The notes under the pieces: model-generated
What the model saw: only the letters and a program-made list of their open reading frames with translations
What the model was told of the DNA's origin: nothing
Database searches by the model: none
Shown: one piece after another, positions 32,723 to 43,088 of the stretch
Position numbering within the stretch: position 1 is the first letter of the stretch
How the letters are laid out: every line of letters begins with the position of its first letter
Assembly (NCBI RefSeq): GCF_030709675.1
Contig: NZ_JAUZQD010000009.1
Coordinates: forward strand, 1-64,000
Length of the DNA: 64,000 nt
Direction: 5' to 3'
Source of the DNA: Symbioplanes lichenis
GTDB taxonomy: Bacteria > Actinomycetota > Actinomycetes > Mycobacteriales > Micromonosporaceae
Position numbers and translations under genes: made by a program

Positions 32723-34153
32723 TCAGCGGGGAACGACCTGCTCGGCGGCCCAGGTGCGCCAGCCGTCGAGCTTGTCGCCGGCGATCTGGAGCTGGTCGGC
32801 GACCGGGCCGGGGCCGGTGGAGCCCGGCGTCGTGCGGGCGGCCAGGGCGCTGCGGACCGAGAGGACCTGGCGGACCGACGGGTCGAGGTGCTCGCTGACG
32901 GCCTTGAGGTCGTCGTCGGTGACGTCCTCGAGCTCGCACTCGCGGGCGGCGCACAGGGCGACCAGCGAGCCGGTGATCTCGTGGGCGTCGCGGAAGGGGA
33001 TGCCCTTGCGGACCAGCCAGTCGGCGACCTCGGTGGCCAGGGAGAAGCCGACCGGCGCGGCCGCGGCGAGGCGGTCCACGCGGACGGTCATGGTGGAGAT
33101 CATGCCGGCCAGGGCGGGCAGGAGGATCTCCAGCGTGTCGACCGCGTCGAAGACCGGCTCCTTGTCCTCCTGCATGTCGCGGTCGTAGGTCAGGGGCAGG
33201 CCCTTGAGCATCGTGAGGACCGCGACGAGACCGCCGATGAGCCGGCCCGCCTTGCCCCGGGCCAGCTCGGCGATGTCCGCGTTCTTCTTCTGCGGCATGA
33301 TCGACGAGCCGGTGGCGAAGGCGTCGTCGAGGATGACCCAGCCGAACTCGGTGGAGGTCCAGAGGACGACCTCCTCGCCCAGGCGGGAGAGGTGCACGCC
33401 GAGCAGGCTCGTGATGAAGAGGAACTCGGCGGCGAAGTCGCGGTCGGCGACGCCGTCCATGCTGTTCTGCACCGGGGCCTTGAAGCCGAGCTCCTTGGCG
33501 ACCGCGGTCGGGTCGAGCGGCAGCGACGAGCCGGCCAGGGCACCCGAGCCCAGCGGGGAGAGGGCGGCGCGCTCGTCCCAGTCGCGGAGCCGCTCGAGAT
33601 CGCGGAGCAGGGGCTGGACGTGGGCGAGCAGCCAGTGGCCGAAGCTGACCGGCTGGGCGTGCTGCACGTGGGTGAGGCCCGGCGCCGGGGTGTCGACGTG
33701 CCGGCCCGCCTGCTCCATGAGGGCGTCGGCCAGCTCGACGACCGCCGCCGCCACCCCGCGGGCGTGGTCGCGCAGGTAGAGGCGCAGGTCGGTGGCGACC
33801 TGGTCGTTGCGGGAGCGGCCCGCGCGCAGCTTGCCGCCCAGGGTGCCGAGGCGCTCCAGCAGGCCGCGCTCGAGCGCCGTGTGGACGTCCTCGTCCTCGA
33901 TCGTGGGACGGAACTCGCCCGCCGCGCACGCCGACTCGAGGTCGTCGAGGGCGGCCAGCATCTGGCCCAGCTCGTCCGGGTCGAGCAGACCCGCGGCGGC
34001 GAGAACCCGGGCGTGGGCGCGGGAGGCCGCGATGTCGTACGGCGCCAGGCGCCAGTCGAAGTGCACGCTGACACTGAGGCGGGCGAGCGCGTCGGCCGGC
34101 CCACCGGCGAACCGGCCGCCCCAGAGCCTGGTCGGACCTTCGGTTTCCGGCAC
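32723..34153 (-). CDS. argH: Argininosuccinate lyase
   Basis: Last step of arginine synthesis: argininosuccinate to arginine plus fumarate. 476 residues, normal for the fumarase/aspartase superfamily. N-terminal LWGGRFAGG, central THVQHAQPVSFGHW, and the superfamily signature SSIMPQKKNAD near 280-290 carrying the catalytic serine. GTG start. It is on the same strand as the rest of the arg genes but separated from argG by dapE on the opposite strand. Divergent from dapE with 29 bp between. Confidence 0.97.
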   Translation of the reverse strand: MPETEGPTRLWGGRFAGGPADALARLSVSVHFDWRLAPYDIAASRAHARVLAAAGLLDPDELGQMLAALDDLESACAAGEFRPTIEDEDVHTALERGLLERLGTLGGKLRAGRSRNDQVATDLRLYLRDHARGVAAAVVELADALMEQAGRHVDTPAPGLTHVQHAQPVSFGHWLLAHVQPLLRDLERLRDWDERAALSPLGSGALAGSSLPLDPTAVAKELGFKAPVQNSMDGVADRDFAAEFLFITSLLGVHLSRLGEEVVLWTSTEFGWVILDDAFATGSSIMPQKKNADIAELARGKAGRLIGGLVAVLTMLKGLPLTYDRDMQEDKEPVFDAVDTLEILLPALAGMISTMTVRVDRLAAAAPVGFSLATEVADWLVRKGIPFRDAHEITGSLVALCAARECELEDVTDDDLKAVSEHLDPSVRQVLSVRSALAARTTPGSTGPGPVADQLQIAGDKLDGWRTWAAEQVVPR

Positions 34154-34182
34154 TTCGGTATCCCTTCGATAAGGTCATTCTC

Positions 34183-35250
34183 ATGACGCTCGACCTGCAC
34201 GATGATGTTGTCTCATTGACCCGCGCGCTCTGCGACATCCCCTCCGTCTCAGGGGAGGAGGCCGCCCTGGCCGACGCCGTCGAGGCGGCGCTGCGCAAGC
34301 TGGGTCACCTCGAGGTGCTGCGCGACGGCGACGCCCTGATCGCCCGGACGAACCTCGGCCGCGAGAAGCGCATCGTCCTCGCAGGGCACCTCGACACCGT
34401 ACCGATCAAGGACAATCTCCCGACCTGGACCACCGGCGAGGGCGACGCCCAGCTGCTGCACGGGCGCGGCACCTGCGACATGAAGGCCGGCCTCGCCACC
34501 CAGCTGCGCGTCGCGGCCACGCTGCCCGCGCCCAAGCACGATCTCACCTTCGTCTGCTACGACAACGAGGAGGTGGCGTCGGTCAAGAACGGGCTCGGCC
34601 GGCTCGTCCGCAACCACCCCGAGTGGCTGGCCGGTGACTTCGCCATCCTGGGCGAGCCGTCCAACGCCGCCGTCGAGGGCGGCTGCCAGGGCACGATGCG
34701 GGTGCGGATCACCCTGACCGGCAAGCGCGCCCACACCGCCCGGTCGTGGCGCGGCAGCAACGCCATCCACGCCGCCGCGCCGATCCTGGCGATCCTCAAC
34801 GCCTACGAGCCGCGCAAGCCGATCGTCGACGGCCTGCAGTACCACGAGGGCCTCAACGCCGTGAACATCCAGGGCGGCGTGGCCGGCAACGTGGTCCCCG
34901 ACGAGTGCGTGATCGACATCAACCACCGGTTCGCGCCGGACCGCACCATCGACGAGGCCTACGCGTACCTGCGGGAGGTCTTCGCCGGCTACGAGCTGGA
35001 GATCCGGGACCAGGCCCCGGGCGCCCGGCCCGGTCTGGACCGGCCGGCCGCGGCGGAGTTCCTGGCCGTCGTGGGCAAGGAACCCGCCGCCAAGTACGGG
35101 TGGACCGACGTCGCCCGGTTCGCGGAGCTCGGCATCCCGGCCGTCAACTACGCGCCCGGCGACCCGCTCCTCGCCCACACCGACGAGGAGTACGTGCCGG
35201 TCGCCGAGATCCGCGAGTGCGAGCGCGTGCTGACGGCTTGGCTTAGCTGA
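34183..35250 (+). CDS. dapE: Succinyl-diaminopimelate desuccinylase
   Basis: M20-family deacylase of lysine/diaminopimelate synthesis, 355 residues. Metal ligands: LAGHLDTVP (His), GRGTCDMKAG (bridging Asp), CYDNEEVA (Glu pair), LGEPSNAAVEGG (the Glu/Asp region), and AHTDEEYV near the C-terminus (His). The length and the GEPSN-type segment favour DapE over ArgE or other M20 enzymes, but an ornithine-type deacylase is not excluded given the arginine neighbours. It sits between argH and argG, facing argG with only 2 bp between stops. Confidence 0.88.
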   Translation: MTLDLHDDVVSLTRALCDIPSVSGEEAALADAVEAALRKLGHLEVLRDGDALIARTNLGREKRIVLAGHLDTVPIKDNLPTWTTGEGDAQLLHGRGTCDMKAGLATQLRVAATLPAPKHDLTFVCYDNEEVASVKNGLGRLVRNHPEWLAGDFAILGEPSNAAVEGGCQGTMRVRITLTGKRAHTARSWRGSNAIHAAAPILAILNAYEPRKPIVDGLQYHEGLNAVNIQGGVAGNVVPDECVIDINHRFAPDRTIDEAYAYLREVFAGYELEIRDQAPGARPGLDRPAAAEFLAVVGKEPAAKYGWTDVARFAELGIPAVNYAPGDPLLAHTDEEYVPVAEIRECERVLTAWLS

Positions 35251-35252
35251 GA

Positions 35253-36497
35253 TCACTTGTCTTGCGGGCCTGCGTTCTTCGCGATGGCGCCGGGGATGGC
35301 GTACATGTGGGCGAAGGCGCGGGCCTGCTCGCCGGACCACAGCGACGAGCCGTAGCCGTAGACCACGCCCTGGCGGGTGGCGGCGTCGAGGAGGCTGTAG
35401 GGGCTGCGGCTGCCGAGCGGGATGATGTTGCCCTTGACCAGCTTCACGCGCACGTGACCGGTGACCCGCTGCTGGCTCGAGTCGAGGAACGCGCGGAAGT
35501 CGTCGAGGATCGGGTCGTAGTAGACGGCCTCGTGCAGCAGGTCGCCGTACGTGTTGCCGAGCTGCAGCTTCGTCGCCTGCTGGCGGTTGCTGAGCACCAG
35601 CTTCTCCAGCTCGCGGTGCGCGGCGATGAGCGTCAGCATGCCGGGCGCCTCGAAGCCGACCCGCGCGAGGTTGCCGACCATCGTCGAGCCCATGTGGATC
35701 CCGCGGCCCACGCCATGAGAAGCCGCCAGGGTGTTGAGCGAGCGCAGGATGGCGTAGTTCGGCGCGTCCGGGCCCGTGCCGGGAATCGCCACACCGTCCG
35801 GCGTGGTCGCGGAGACGACCTCGCCCTTCACGAACTCCAGGATCAGCTCGACACCGCCGGCCGGCGCGTCGTCGATCGACTTCGTGTAGGTCCACGCGTC
35901 CTCGGGCAGGTAGTCCCAGGACCCGTACGTCTCCTTGCCGCCGATCGACGTGCCGATCAGGCCCTCGTTGATCGAGTAGGTCGTGACCTTGTCCGGCGTG
36001 TGGAAGCCGTGCTGCAGCAGGAAGTCCCGCTCGAACTCGCGGGTCAGCCGCTCGTCGCGGATGGGCGTGACGATCTCCATCTGCGGCGCCAGCGCGCGGA
36101 TCACCGAGTCGTAGCGCACGTGGTCGGCCCCGGCCCCGGTCGAGCCGTGCGCCACCGCGTCGGCGCCGTGGTCGAGGGCCGCCTGCACGACCTTCTCCGC
36201 CTGCACGAGCCGCTCGGCGCCGACACACGAGGGGTACGCGCCGTTGCGCAGATAGTTGGCCTTGACCGCGTACGTGATGACGCGCGAGTAGAGCTCCTCG
36301 CGCGCGTCGATGACGAAGTGCTCCGCCGCGCCCAGCTCCTCCGCGCGCTTGCGGACCACGTCGGCCTCGCCGCTGTGCAGGCCGCCGGTGTCGATGTTGG
36401 CGGTCAGCACCTCCCAGCCCTGCTCCTTGAGGGAGACGAGGGCGTACGACGTGTCGAGGCCGCCGGAGAACGCGAGGACGATCTTGCGCTTGCTCAT
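35253..36497 (-). CDS. argG: Argininosuccinate synthase, atypical lineage
   Basis: Joins citrulline and aspartate using ATP. 414 residues. The N-terminal pyrophosphatase-type loop is VLAFSGGLDTSYAL; further landmarks are IDTGGL, NGAYPSCVGAER, AHGSTGAGADHVRYDS and YSINEGLIGTSIGGKETYGSW. Typical actinobacterial ArgG reads VLAYSGGLDTSV followed by a VDVGQGGED-like stretch; this one instead resembles the form I associate with Bacteroidetes (NTGG, TYP.SV.AERV). That suggests acquisition from outside (from memory, needs a tree). Its ATG shares one base with the stop of the unknown gene upstream (TGATG). Confidence 0.93.
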   Translation of the reverse strand: MSKRKIVLAFSGGLDTSYALVSLKEQGWEVLTANIDTGGLHSGEADVVRKRAEELGAAEHFVIDAREELYSRVITYAVKANYLRNGAYPSCVGAERLVQAEKVVQAALDHGADAVAHGSTGAGADHVRYDSVIRALAPQMEIVTPIRDERLTREFERDFLLQHGFHTPDKVTTYSINEGLIGTSIGGKETYGSWDYLPEDAWTYTKSIDDAPAGGVELILEFVKGEVVSATTPDGVAIPGTGPDAPNYAILRSLNTLAASHGVGRGIHMGSTMVGNLARVGFEAPGMLTLIAAHRELEKLVLSNRQQATKLQLGNTYGDLLHEAVYYDPILDDFRAFLDSSQQRVTGHVRVKLVKGNIIPLGSRSPYSLLDAATRQGVVYGYGSSLWSGEQARAFAHMYAIPGAIAKNAGPQDK

Positions 36498-37393
36498 CAG
36501 ATTCCTTCGATCGGGACTTCGAGGATCGGGACGTACGAGGTCCCGTCCTGCACGAGGTGGCCGGGGGGCAGCACGTAGTAGCGGCACTCGCGCGCCTCGA
36601 TGCTCTTCTGCATGGCGCGCTGCCGCTCGTAGTCGAACGGGTCGAGCAGGAACGTCGGCTCCGGCTGGCTCTGCACGGGGTCGGCGGTGAAGTCGTTCTC
36701 GTAGACGAACGAGCCGGGCGAGGTGTGGAACGGCACGGTCGCGACCATGATCTGCAGCCGGCCGAACCGGGTGTGCACGCGCAGGGCCGTGTTGTCGTAC
36801 TGGGTGACGCCGTCGAGCTTCTTCGCCTGGTAGACGCTCAGGGCGAGGGCCTTGAGGGCCCGGCCCAGCCCGACGTTGGTCATGACGGACCACAGCGACC
36901 AGCCGACCCACGTCCCGGTGGCCGCGCTGGGGTTCGCGCAGTAGCCGCCGATCGGGATCGGTCCGCTGTAGCCGCTGGCCTGAGCCTTCTCGAACACGGC
37001 ACGCAGGTGCTTCTTCGTCTCCTCGTCGAACGCGCTGGTCTCCAGCGTCGCGGTGAACAACGACTGGGGCAGCGCGGCGATGACGGCCGCCGACGGCATG
37101 AGAATGAGGTCGATCATCACCCACTGCGGCATCGGGATGCCCCGGTCGCCGAACGCGATGCCGTTGATCACGTTGAACAGGTTGAGGAACTCGTTGGTGT
37201 CCCAGCCCTTGGAGCCGGTGGTCTCGGTGAAGTCGAGCCAGTTGAGCCGGTGCCCGTACGGGGCCTCGTTGAGGTGCGGGCGCAGGGTGTCGTTGGAGGC
37301 GAGGTAGAACTCCACGCCGTGCGCCTGGAGCTTCTTCATGTTGTCCGTGAAGCCGGGGAAGAAGGCCTCGACGGCGGGCTGCTGCGCGATCAC
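36497..37393 (-). CDS. Unknown protein coupled between argR and argG (298 aa)
   Basis: Not recognised. Soluble-looking but with one hydrophobic segment (about 95-115 around MIDLILMPSAAVIAALPQSL) and many aromatic residues. Notable stretches are HGVEFYLASNDTLRPHLNEA, GGYCANPSAATGTWVGWSLW and a C-terminal CRYYVLPPGHLV. GTG 37393 is chosen because it overlaps the argR stop (GTGA); a GTG 11 codons earlier is possible. The 3' end overlaps the argG start by one base. Tight coupling on both sides implies a role linked to argininosuccinate synthase or arginine supply, possibly arriving with that argG. Confidence 0.85.
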   Translation of the reverse strand: MIAQQPAVEAFFPGFTDNMKKLQAHGVEFYLASNDTLRPHLNEAPYGHRLNWLDFTETTGSKGWDTNEFLNLFNVINGIAFGDRGIPMPQWVMIDLILMPSAAVIAALPQSLFTATLETSAFDEETKKHLRAVFEKAQASGYSGPIPIGGYCANPSAATGTWVGWSLWSVMTNVGLGRALKALALSVYQAKKLDGVTQYDNTALRVHTRFGRLQIMVATVPFHTSPGSFVYENDFTADPVQSQPEPTFLLDPFDYERQRAMQKSIEARECRYYVLPPGHLVQDGTSYVPILEVPIEGI

Positions 37394-37889
37394 GGCAGGG
37401 TCCCTTCGTTGTCCGTACGGCTCCACGCCGTGAGCTTGTCGGCGAGGCGGGCGCCGGACCCGGTGTCGGTGGCGGGCTCGCGGGCGACGACCAGGATCGT
37501 GTCGTCGCCGGCGATCGTGCCGACCACGTCCGGCAGCCCGGAGCGGTCGAGCGCGCTGGCCAGGAACTGCGCGGCGCCCGGCGGGACGCGCAGCACCACG
37601 AGGTTGCCGCTGACGTCCACCGAGTTGAGGAGCTCGCGCAGCAGCCGGACGAGGCGGGCCGGCGCCTGTTCCACGGGACGCAGCGGGCGCAGGCCGTCCT
37701 CGGGGATCACGTACACGCCGCCGGTCTTGACGGCCCGCAGCTCCTCGAGGTCGCGCGACAGTGTCGCCTGGGTCACCTGGACGCCGTCGAGCGCGAGGAA
37801 CTCGGCGAGCTCCGTCTGCGACCGGACGGCCTTGTCCCGGATCAGGTCGACGATCCGCGCGTGCCGCGCTGCACGCGTCCCGGGGCCGG

Positions 37890-37893
<4 letters not shown>
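37390..37893 (-). CDS. argR: Arginine repressor
   Basis: 167-residue ArgR: winged-helix N-terminal domain (about 10-75, with SQTELAEFLALDGVQVTQAT and LSRDLEELRAVK) and a C-terminal hexamerisation/arginine-binding domain (about 95-155, containing GTIAGDDTILVVARE). It represses arginine genes when arginine is bound. ATG overlaps the argF stop (ATGA). A possible ARG-box lies upstream of argC. Confidence 0.96.
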
Positions 37894-38815
<922 letters not shown>

Positions 38816-38819
<4 letters not shown>

Positions 38820-39973
38820 GGGAGAACCTCCTGGAACGCGGCCAGGAACGCCTCGGCCTGCTCGGTGGTGAGAATCAAGGGGGGCGCCAGCCGGATCACG
38901 TCGGGCTGGATGGGGTTGACGAGGAAGCCGGCCCCGGTCAGCTTCGCGGCGAGGTCCTTGGCGATCGGCTCGTTGAGCACGATGCCGAGAAGCAGACCCG
39001 CGCCCCGCACTTTTTCCACGGCCGGATGGTCGAAGCTCTCGACGCCGCGGCGGATCAGCTCACCGACCCGCTTGACGTGGTCGAGCAGCCCCTCCCCCGC
39101 GATCGTGCGGATGACCGCCAGCCCCGCCGCGCAGCTGATCGGATTGCCGGCGAACGTGCTGCCGTGCGACCCCGGCGTGAACAGGTCGGCCGCCTTGCCG
39201 AAGGCGAGCGTCGCGCCCAGCGGCAGGCCGCCGCCGAGCCCCTTGGCCAGGGTGATGACGTCCGGCTCGACGCCCTCGCTCTGATGGTGGAACCAGTGGC
39301 CCGTGCGCCCGATGCCGGTCTGGATCTCATCGAGCACGAGCAGCGCGCCCGTGGCGGTGCAGATCTCCCGCGCCGCGGCCAGGTAACCGGGCGGGGGCAC
39401 GACCACGCCCATCTCGCCCTGGATCGGCTCGAGGATGACCATGGCGGTGTCCGTCGTCACGGCGCTCTTCAGGGCCTCGGCATCGCCGTACGGGACATGC
39501 GTCACGTCGCCCGGCAACGGCCGGAACGGGTCCTGCTTCGACGGCTGGCCGGTCAGCGCCAGCGCGCCCATCGTGCGGCCGTGGAACCCGCCCTCGGTGG
39601 CGACGACGTGCGTGCGGCCGGTGAGCCGGGACAGCTTGAACGCGGCCTCGTTGGCCTCGGCGCCCGAGTTGCTGAAGATGACCCGCCCCGGCCGGCCGGC
39701 GAGGGCCAGCAGCAGCTCGGCGAGGGCGACGGTGGGCTCGGCGACGTACAGGTTGGAGATGTGCCCGAGCGTGCTCACCTGCTGCGTCACGGCCTGCACG
39801 ACCGCCGGGTGGGCGTGGCCGAGGGCGTTGACGGCGATGCCGCCGAGCAGGTCGACGTACTGCTTGCCGTCCTCGGCGGTCAGCACCGCGCCCGCACCGC
39901 TCACCAGGCCGATCGACGGGCCGCCGTAGTTGTTCATCATGCTCTGCGACCAGCGCTCGACGAGGCTGCTCAT
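38816..39973 (-). CDS. argD: Acetylornithine aminotransferase
   Basis: PLP-dependent class III aminotransferase, 385 residues, converting N-acetylglutamate semialdehyde to N-acetylornithine. FSNSGAEANEAAFKLSR binds phosphate, LVLDEIQTGIGRTG carries the PLP Asp, and the PLP lysine is in DVITLAKGLGGG. ATG overlaps the argB stop (ATGA). Confidence 0.96.
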
Positions 39974-40839
39974 GACGGGACCACCATGGTGCCGATTCCT
40001 TCCGGGGTGAACACTTCGAGCAGGGTCGAGTGCGGGACGCGGCCGTCGACCACGTGCGCGGCGGGGATCCCGCCCTGCACGGCCCGCAGGCACGCCTCCA
40101 TCTTGGGCACCATGCCGGCCTCGAGGCTCGGGAGCAGCTTTTCCAGGGCGTCGGTGTCGATGCGCTTGGTCAGCGAGCCGGTGTCCGGCCAGTTGGTGTA
40201 AAGACCGGGCACATCCGTGAGTACGACCAGCTTGCGCGCGTTCAGTGCGATCGCGAGGGCCGCCGCCGCGGTGTCGGCGTTGACGTTGTGGAGCACGCCG
40301 TCCCTGTCCGGGGCGACCGTCGCCACCACCGGGATCCGGCCCGCGGCGATCAGGTCGTCGACCGCCTCCGTCCGCACCTCGGCCACGTCGCCGACCTGGC
40401 CGATGTCGATCGGTTCGCCGTCGATGACCGCGTGACGGCGAACGGCGGTGAACAGGCCCGCGTCCTCGCCGGACAGCCCGACGGCGAAGGGCCCGTGCTG
40501 GTTGATCAGCCCGACCAGCTCGCGGCCGACCTGACCGACGAGCACCATGCGGACCACGTCCATGGCCTCGGGCGTGGTGACGCGCAGGCCGCCGCGGAAC
40601 TCGCTCTCGATGCCCAGCTTGGTGAGCATCGAGGAGATCTGCGGACCGCCGCCGTGCACGACGACCGGGCGGATGCCGGCGTAGCGCAGGAACACCATGT
40701 CGGCCGCGAAGGCCTTCTGCAGTTCCGGGTTGATCATGGCGTTGCCGCCGTACTTGATGACGATGGTGCTGCCGTGGTACTGCTCGAGCCACGGCAGGGC
40801 CTCGATCAGGACGGCTGCTTTGTCCTGCGCGTTCATCAT
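39970..40839 (-). CDS. argB: Acetylglutamate kinase
   Basis: Phosphorylates N-acetylglutamate. 289 residues of the amino-acid kinase fold: IVIKYGGNAM (ATP site) near 27-36, VVVHGGGPQIS near 58-68, and VNADTAAAALA plus LTDVPGLY in the C-terminal ATP-binding half. The enzyme is often arginine-inhibited through an N-terminal helix, which appears present (DKAAVLIEALPWLEQY). Start ATG 40839 overlaps the argJ stop. Confidence 0.96.
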   Translation of the reverse strand: MMNAQDKAAVLIEALPWLEQYHGSTIVIKYGGNAMINPELQKAFAADMVFLRYAGIRPVVVHGGGPQISSMLTKLGIESEFRGGLRVTTPEAMDVVRMVLVGQVGRELVGLINQHGPFAVGLSGEDAGLFTAVRRHAVIDGEPIDIGQVGDVAEVRTEAVDDLIAAGRIPVVATVAPDRDGVLHNVNADTAAAALAIALNARKLVVLTDVPGLYTNWPDTGSLTKRIDTDALEKLLPSLEAGMVPKMEACLRAVQGGIPAAHVVDGRVPHSTLLEVFTPEGIGTMVVPS

Positions 40840-42008
40840 GTGGAGTAGGCCGAGTTCTCGTGGACGTAGGCGTGGCTCAGGTCCGTGGTCCAGATCGTGG
40901 CGTCCATCTCGCCCTCGTGGAGATGGATCTGGACTTTGACCGACCTGTCGGTGAGGTCGACTTTGGAGCGGTCGTCGGCGGCCGCGCCGTTCTTGCAGAT
41001 CCAGACGCCGTTGATCGCCACGTCGATGCGGTCGGGCTCGAAGGCGGCCTTCGTGGTGCCGACCGCCGCGAGGATCCGGCCCCAGTTGGGGTCGTTGCCG
41101 AAGAAGGCGGTCTTGACCAGGTTGTTGCCGGCGACCGTCCGGCCGACCTCCACCGCGTCCGCCTCGCTGGCCGCGCCGAGCACCTCGATCGCGATGTGCT
41201 TGGTGGCACCCTCGGCGTCGGCGATGAGCTGCTGGGCCAGGTCGTGGCACGCGGCGGTGACCGCGGCCGTCAGCTCCTCCTGCGTCGGCTGCACGTCCGA
41301 GGCGCCGCTGGCCAGCAGCAGCACGGTGTCGTTGGTGGACATGCACCCGTCGGCGTCGATCCGGTCGAAGGTGACCCGGGTGGCCGCGCGCAGCGCCTCG
41401 TCGAGCGCCTCGCTGCCCGCCACGGCATCCGTGGTCAGCACGACGAGCATCGTGGCCAGGGCCGGGGCCAGCATGCCGGCGCCCTTCGCCATGCCGCCGA
41501 CGGACCAGCCGCTTCCTTCGACAAGGGTGTTCTTGGCCACGGTGTCCGTGGTCATGATCGCCTCGGCGGCGCTCTTCCCGCCTTCCGGGTCGAGCCCCTT
41601 GATGGCGGCCGTGACACCGGGCAGCAGCTTGTCCATCGGCAACAGCTCGCCGATCAGACCGGTCGAGCAGACCGCCACGTCGCCGGCCCCCATCAGCACC
41701 GGCTTGCCCAGGCCCCGGAAGGTCGCCGCCACGTGCTCGGCGGTCGCGTGCGTGTCGCGGAAGCCCTGGGTGCCGGTGCACGCGTTGGCGCCGCCGGAGT
41801 TGAGGACGACCGCGCGGACCACGCCGCCCTTGAGCACCTGCTGGCTCCATAGCACCGGCGCCGCCTTCACGCGGTTGCCGGTGAAGACGCCGGCCACGGT
41901 CGCGTCCGGGCCGTCGTTGATCACGACGGCGACGTCGGCGTTGCCGCTGGCCTTGAGCCCGGCCGCGACGCCGGCGGCCCGGAAGCCCCGGGGGGAGGTG
42001 ACGGTCAC
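40836..42008 (-). CDS. argJ: Glutamate N-acetyltransferase / amino-acid acetyltransferase
   Basis: Bifunctional ArgJ recycles the acetyl group from N-acetylornithine to glutamate. 390 residues. The self-cleavage site lies in GGMAKGAGMLAPALATMLVVL: the proenzyme splits just before the threonine of ATML, which becomes the nucleophile. C-terminal FFGNDPNWGRILAAVG is another family landmark. GTG start overlaps the argC stop (GTGA). Confidence 0.97.
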   Translation of the reverse strand: MTVTSPRGFRAAGVAAGLKASGNADVAVVINDGPDATVAGVFTGNRVKAAPVLWSQQVLKGGVVRAVVLNSGGANACTGTQGFRDTHATAEHVAATFRGLGKPVLMGAGDVAVCSTGLIGELLPMDKLLPGVTAAIKGLDPEGGKSAAEAIMTTDTVAKNTLVEGSGWSVGGMAKGAGMLAPALATMLVVLTTDAVAGSEALDEALRAATRVTFDRIDADGCMSTNDTVLLLASGASDVQPTQEELTAAVTAACHDLAQQLIADAEGATKHIAIEVLGAASEADAVEVGRTVAGNNLVKTAFFGNDPNWGRILAAVGTTKAAFEPDRIDVAINGVWICKNGAAADDRSKVDLTDRSVKVQIHLHEGEMDATIWTTDLSHAYVHENSAYST

Positions 42009-43006
42009 GGCGCCACCCCGAAGACGCTCAGGCCCGAGGTCTCGGGCAGCCCGAGCATGATGTTGGCATTCTGCACGGCCTGGCTCGCGGCGCCCTTGCC
42101 CAGGTTGTCGAGGGCGCTCACCACGACGATCCGGCCGGAGTCGACATCCACCGTGGCCTGCAGGTGGCACGAGTTGGAGCCGAGCGTGGCCGCCGTGTGC
42201 GGCCAGCGCCCCTCGGGGAGGACGTGAACAAAAGGCTCGTCCGCGTAGGCCGCCTCGAGGACGTCGCGCGGATGGGTGGTGCCCACCGGCTTCGCGGTCA
42301 CGGTGGCGAGGATGCCCCGCGGCATGGGCGCCAGCACCGGCGTCATCGACAGCGAGTCGGCGCCGGTCGCCTGCTTGATCTCCGGCACGTGCTGGTGGGC
42401 GCCGACCTTGTAGGGGCTCAGGTCGCCCATGACCTCGCTGCCGAGCAGGTTCACCTTGGCGCTGCGCCCGGCGCCCGAGGTGCCCGACGAGGCGACCACC
42501 ACGACGTCGGCCGGGTCGGCCACCCCGGCGGCGATCAGCGGCGCCAGCGCGAGGCTGATGGTCGCGGCGTAACAGCCGGTGCTGGCCACCCGGTCGCTCG
42601 CGGCGATCAGCTCGCGCTGCCCCGGCAGCTCCGGCAGCCCGTAGGTCCAGGTCCCGGCGTGCGCTCCCCCGTAGTAGCGCTCCCACAGCGCGGCGTCGCG
42701 CAGGCGGAAGTCGGCCCCGAGGTCGACGATCCGCACCCCGCCGGGCAGCTGCGCGGCCAGCGCCGCCGACTGCCCGTGCGGCAGCGCCAGGAAGACCAGA
42801 TCGGCGTCGGCCAGCGACGCCGCATCGGTCGCCCCGAGCGTCAGATCCAGCCCGGCGAGCTGGGGATGAACGGCGGCGACGGGCGTGCCCGCCTGCGAGT
42901 GCGCCGTGGCGGCGACAAGGTCGAGCCCGGGATGCCCGGCGACGAGCCTGAGCAGCTCACCGCCCGCATACCCACTCGCCCCGGCGACCGCGACCCGGAT
43001 TCCCAT
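42005..43006 (-). CDS. argC: N-acetyl-gamma-glutamyl-phosphate reductase
   Basis: NADPH-dependent reductase, 333 residues, third step of arginine synthesis. N-terminal Rossmann motif VAGASGYAGGELLRL, catalytic cysteine in RVASTGCYAAT, and the ASSGTSGAGR loop. ATG 43006 has GGAGGT upstream; the frame continues 19 codons further without support. First gene of the arg operon, whose promoter should lie in 43007-43088. Confidence 0.97.
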   Translation of the reverse strand: MGIRVAVAGASGYAGGELLRLVAGHPGLDLVAATAHSQAGTPVAAVHPQLAGLDLTLGATDAASLADADLVFLALPHGQSAALAAQLPGGVRIVDLGADFRLRDAALWERYYGGAHAGTWTYGLPELPGQRELIAASDRVASTGCYAATISLALAPLIAAGVADPADVVVVASSGTSGAGRSAKVNLLGSEVMGDLSPYKVGAHQHVPEIKQATGADSLSMTPVLAPMPRGILATVTAKPVGTTHPRDVLEAAYADEPFVHVLPEGRWPHTAATLGSNSCHLQATVDVDSGRIVVVSALDNLGKGAASQAVQNANIMLGLPETSGLSVFGVAP

Positions 43007-43007
43007 A

Positions 43008-43042
43008 CTTACCTCCGCATGACTATGCAGAGAACCGTATAA
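43008..43042. promoter_or_regulatory. Possible ARG-box region upstream of argC
   Basis: An AT-richer segment with TGACTATGCAG and CCGTATAAC half-like elements lies immediately upstream of the argC ribosome site. It loosely resembles actinobacterial ARG boxes (TATGCA-type dyads) but is imperfect. The adjacent arginine repressor gene makes control here likely. Confidence 0.35.
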
Positions 43043-43088
43043 CGCCGGGTACCGCGACAGCAAGCCGGTAAACCTGTGCGTTGAGCCG

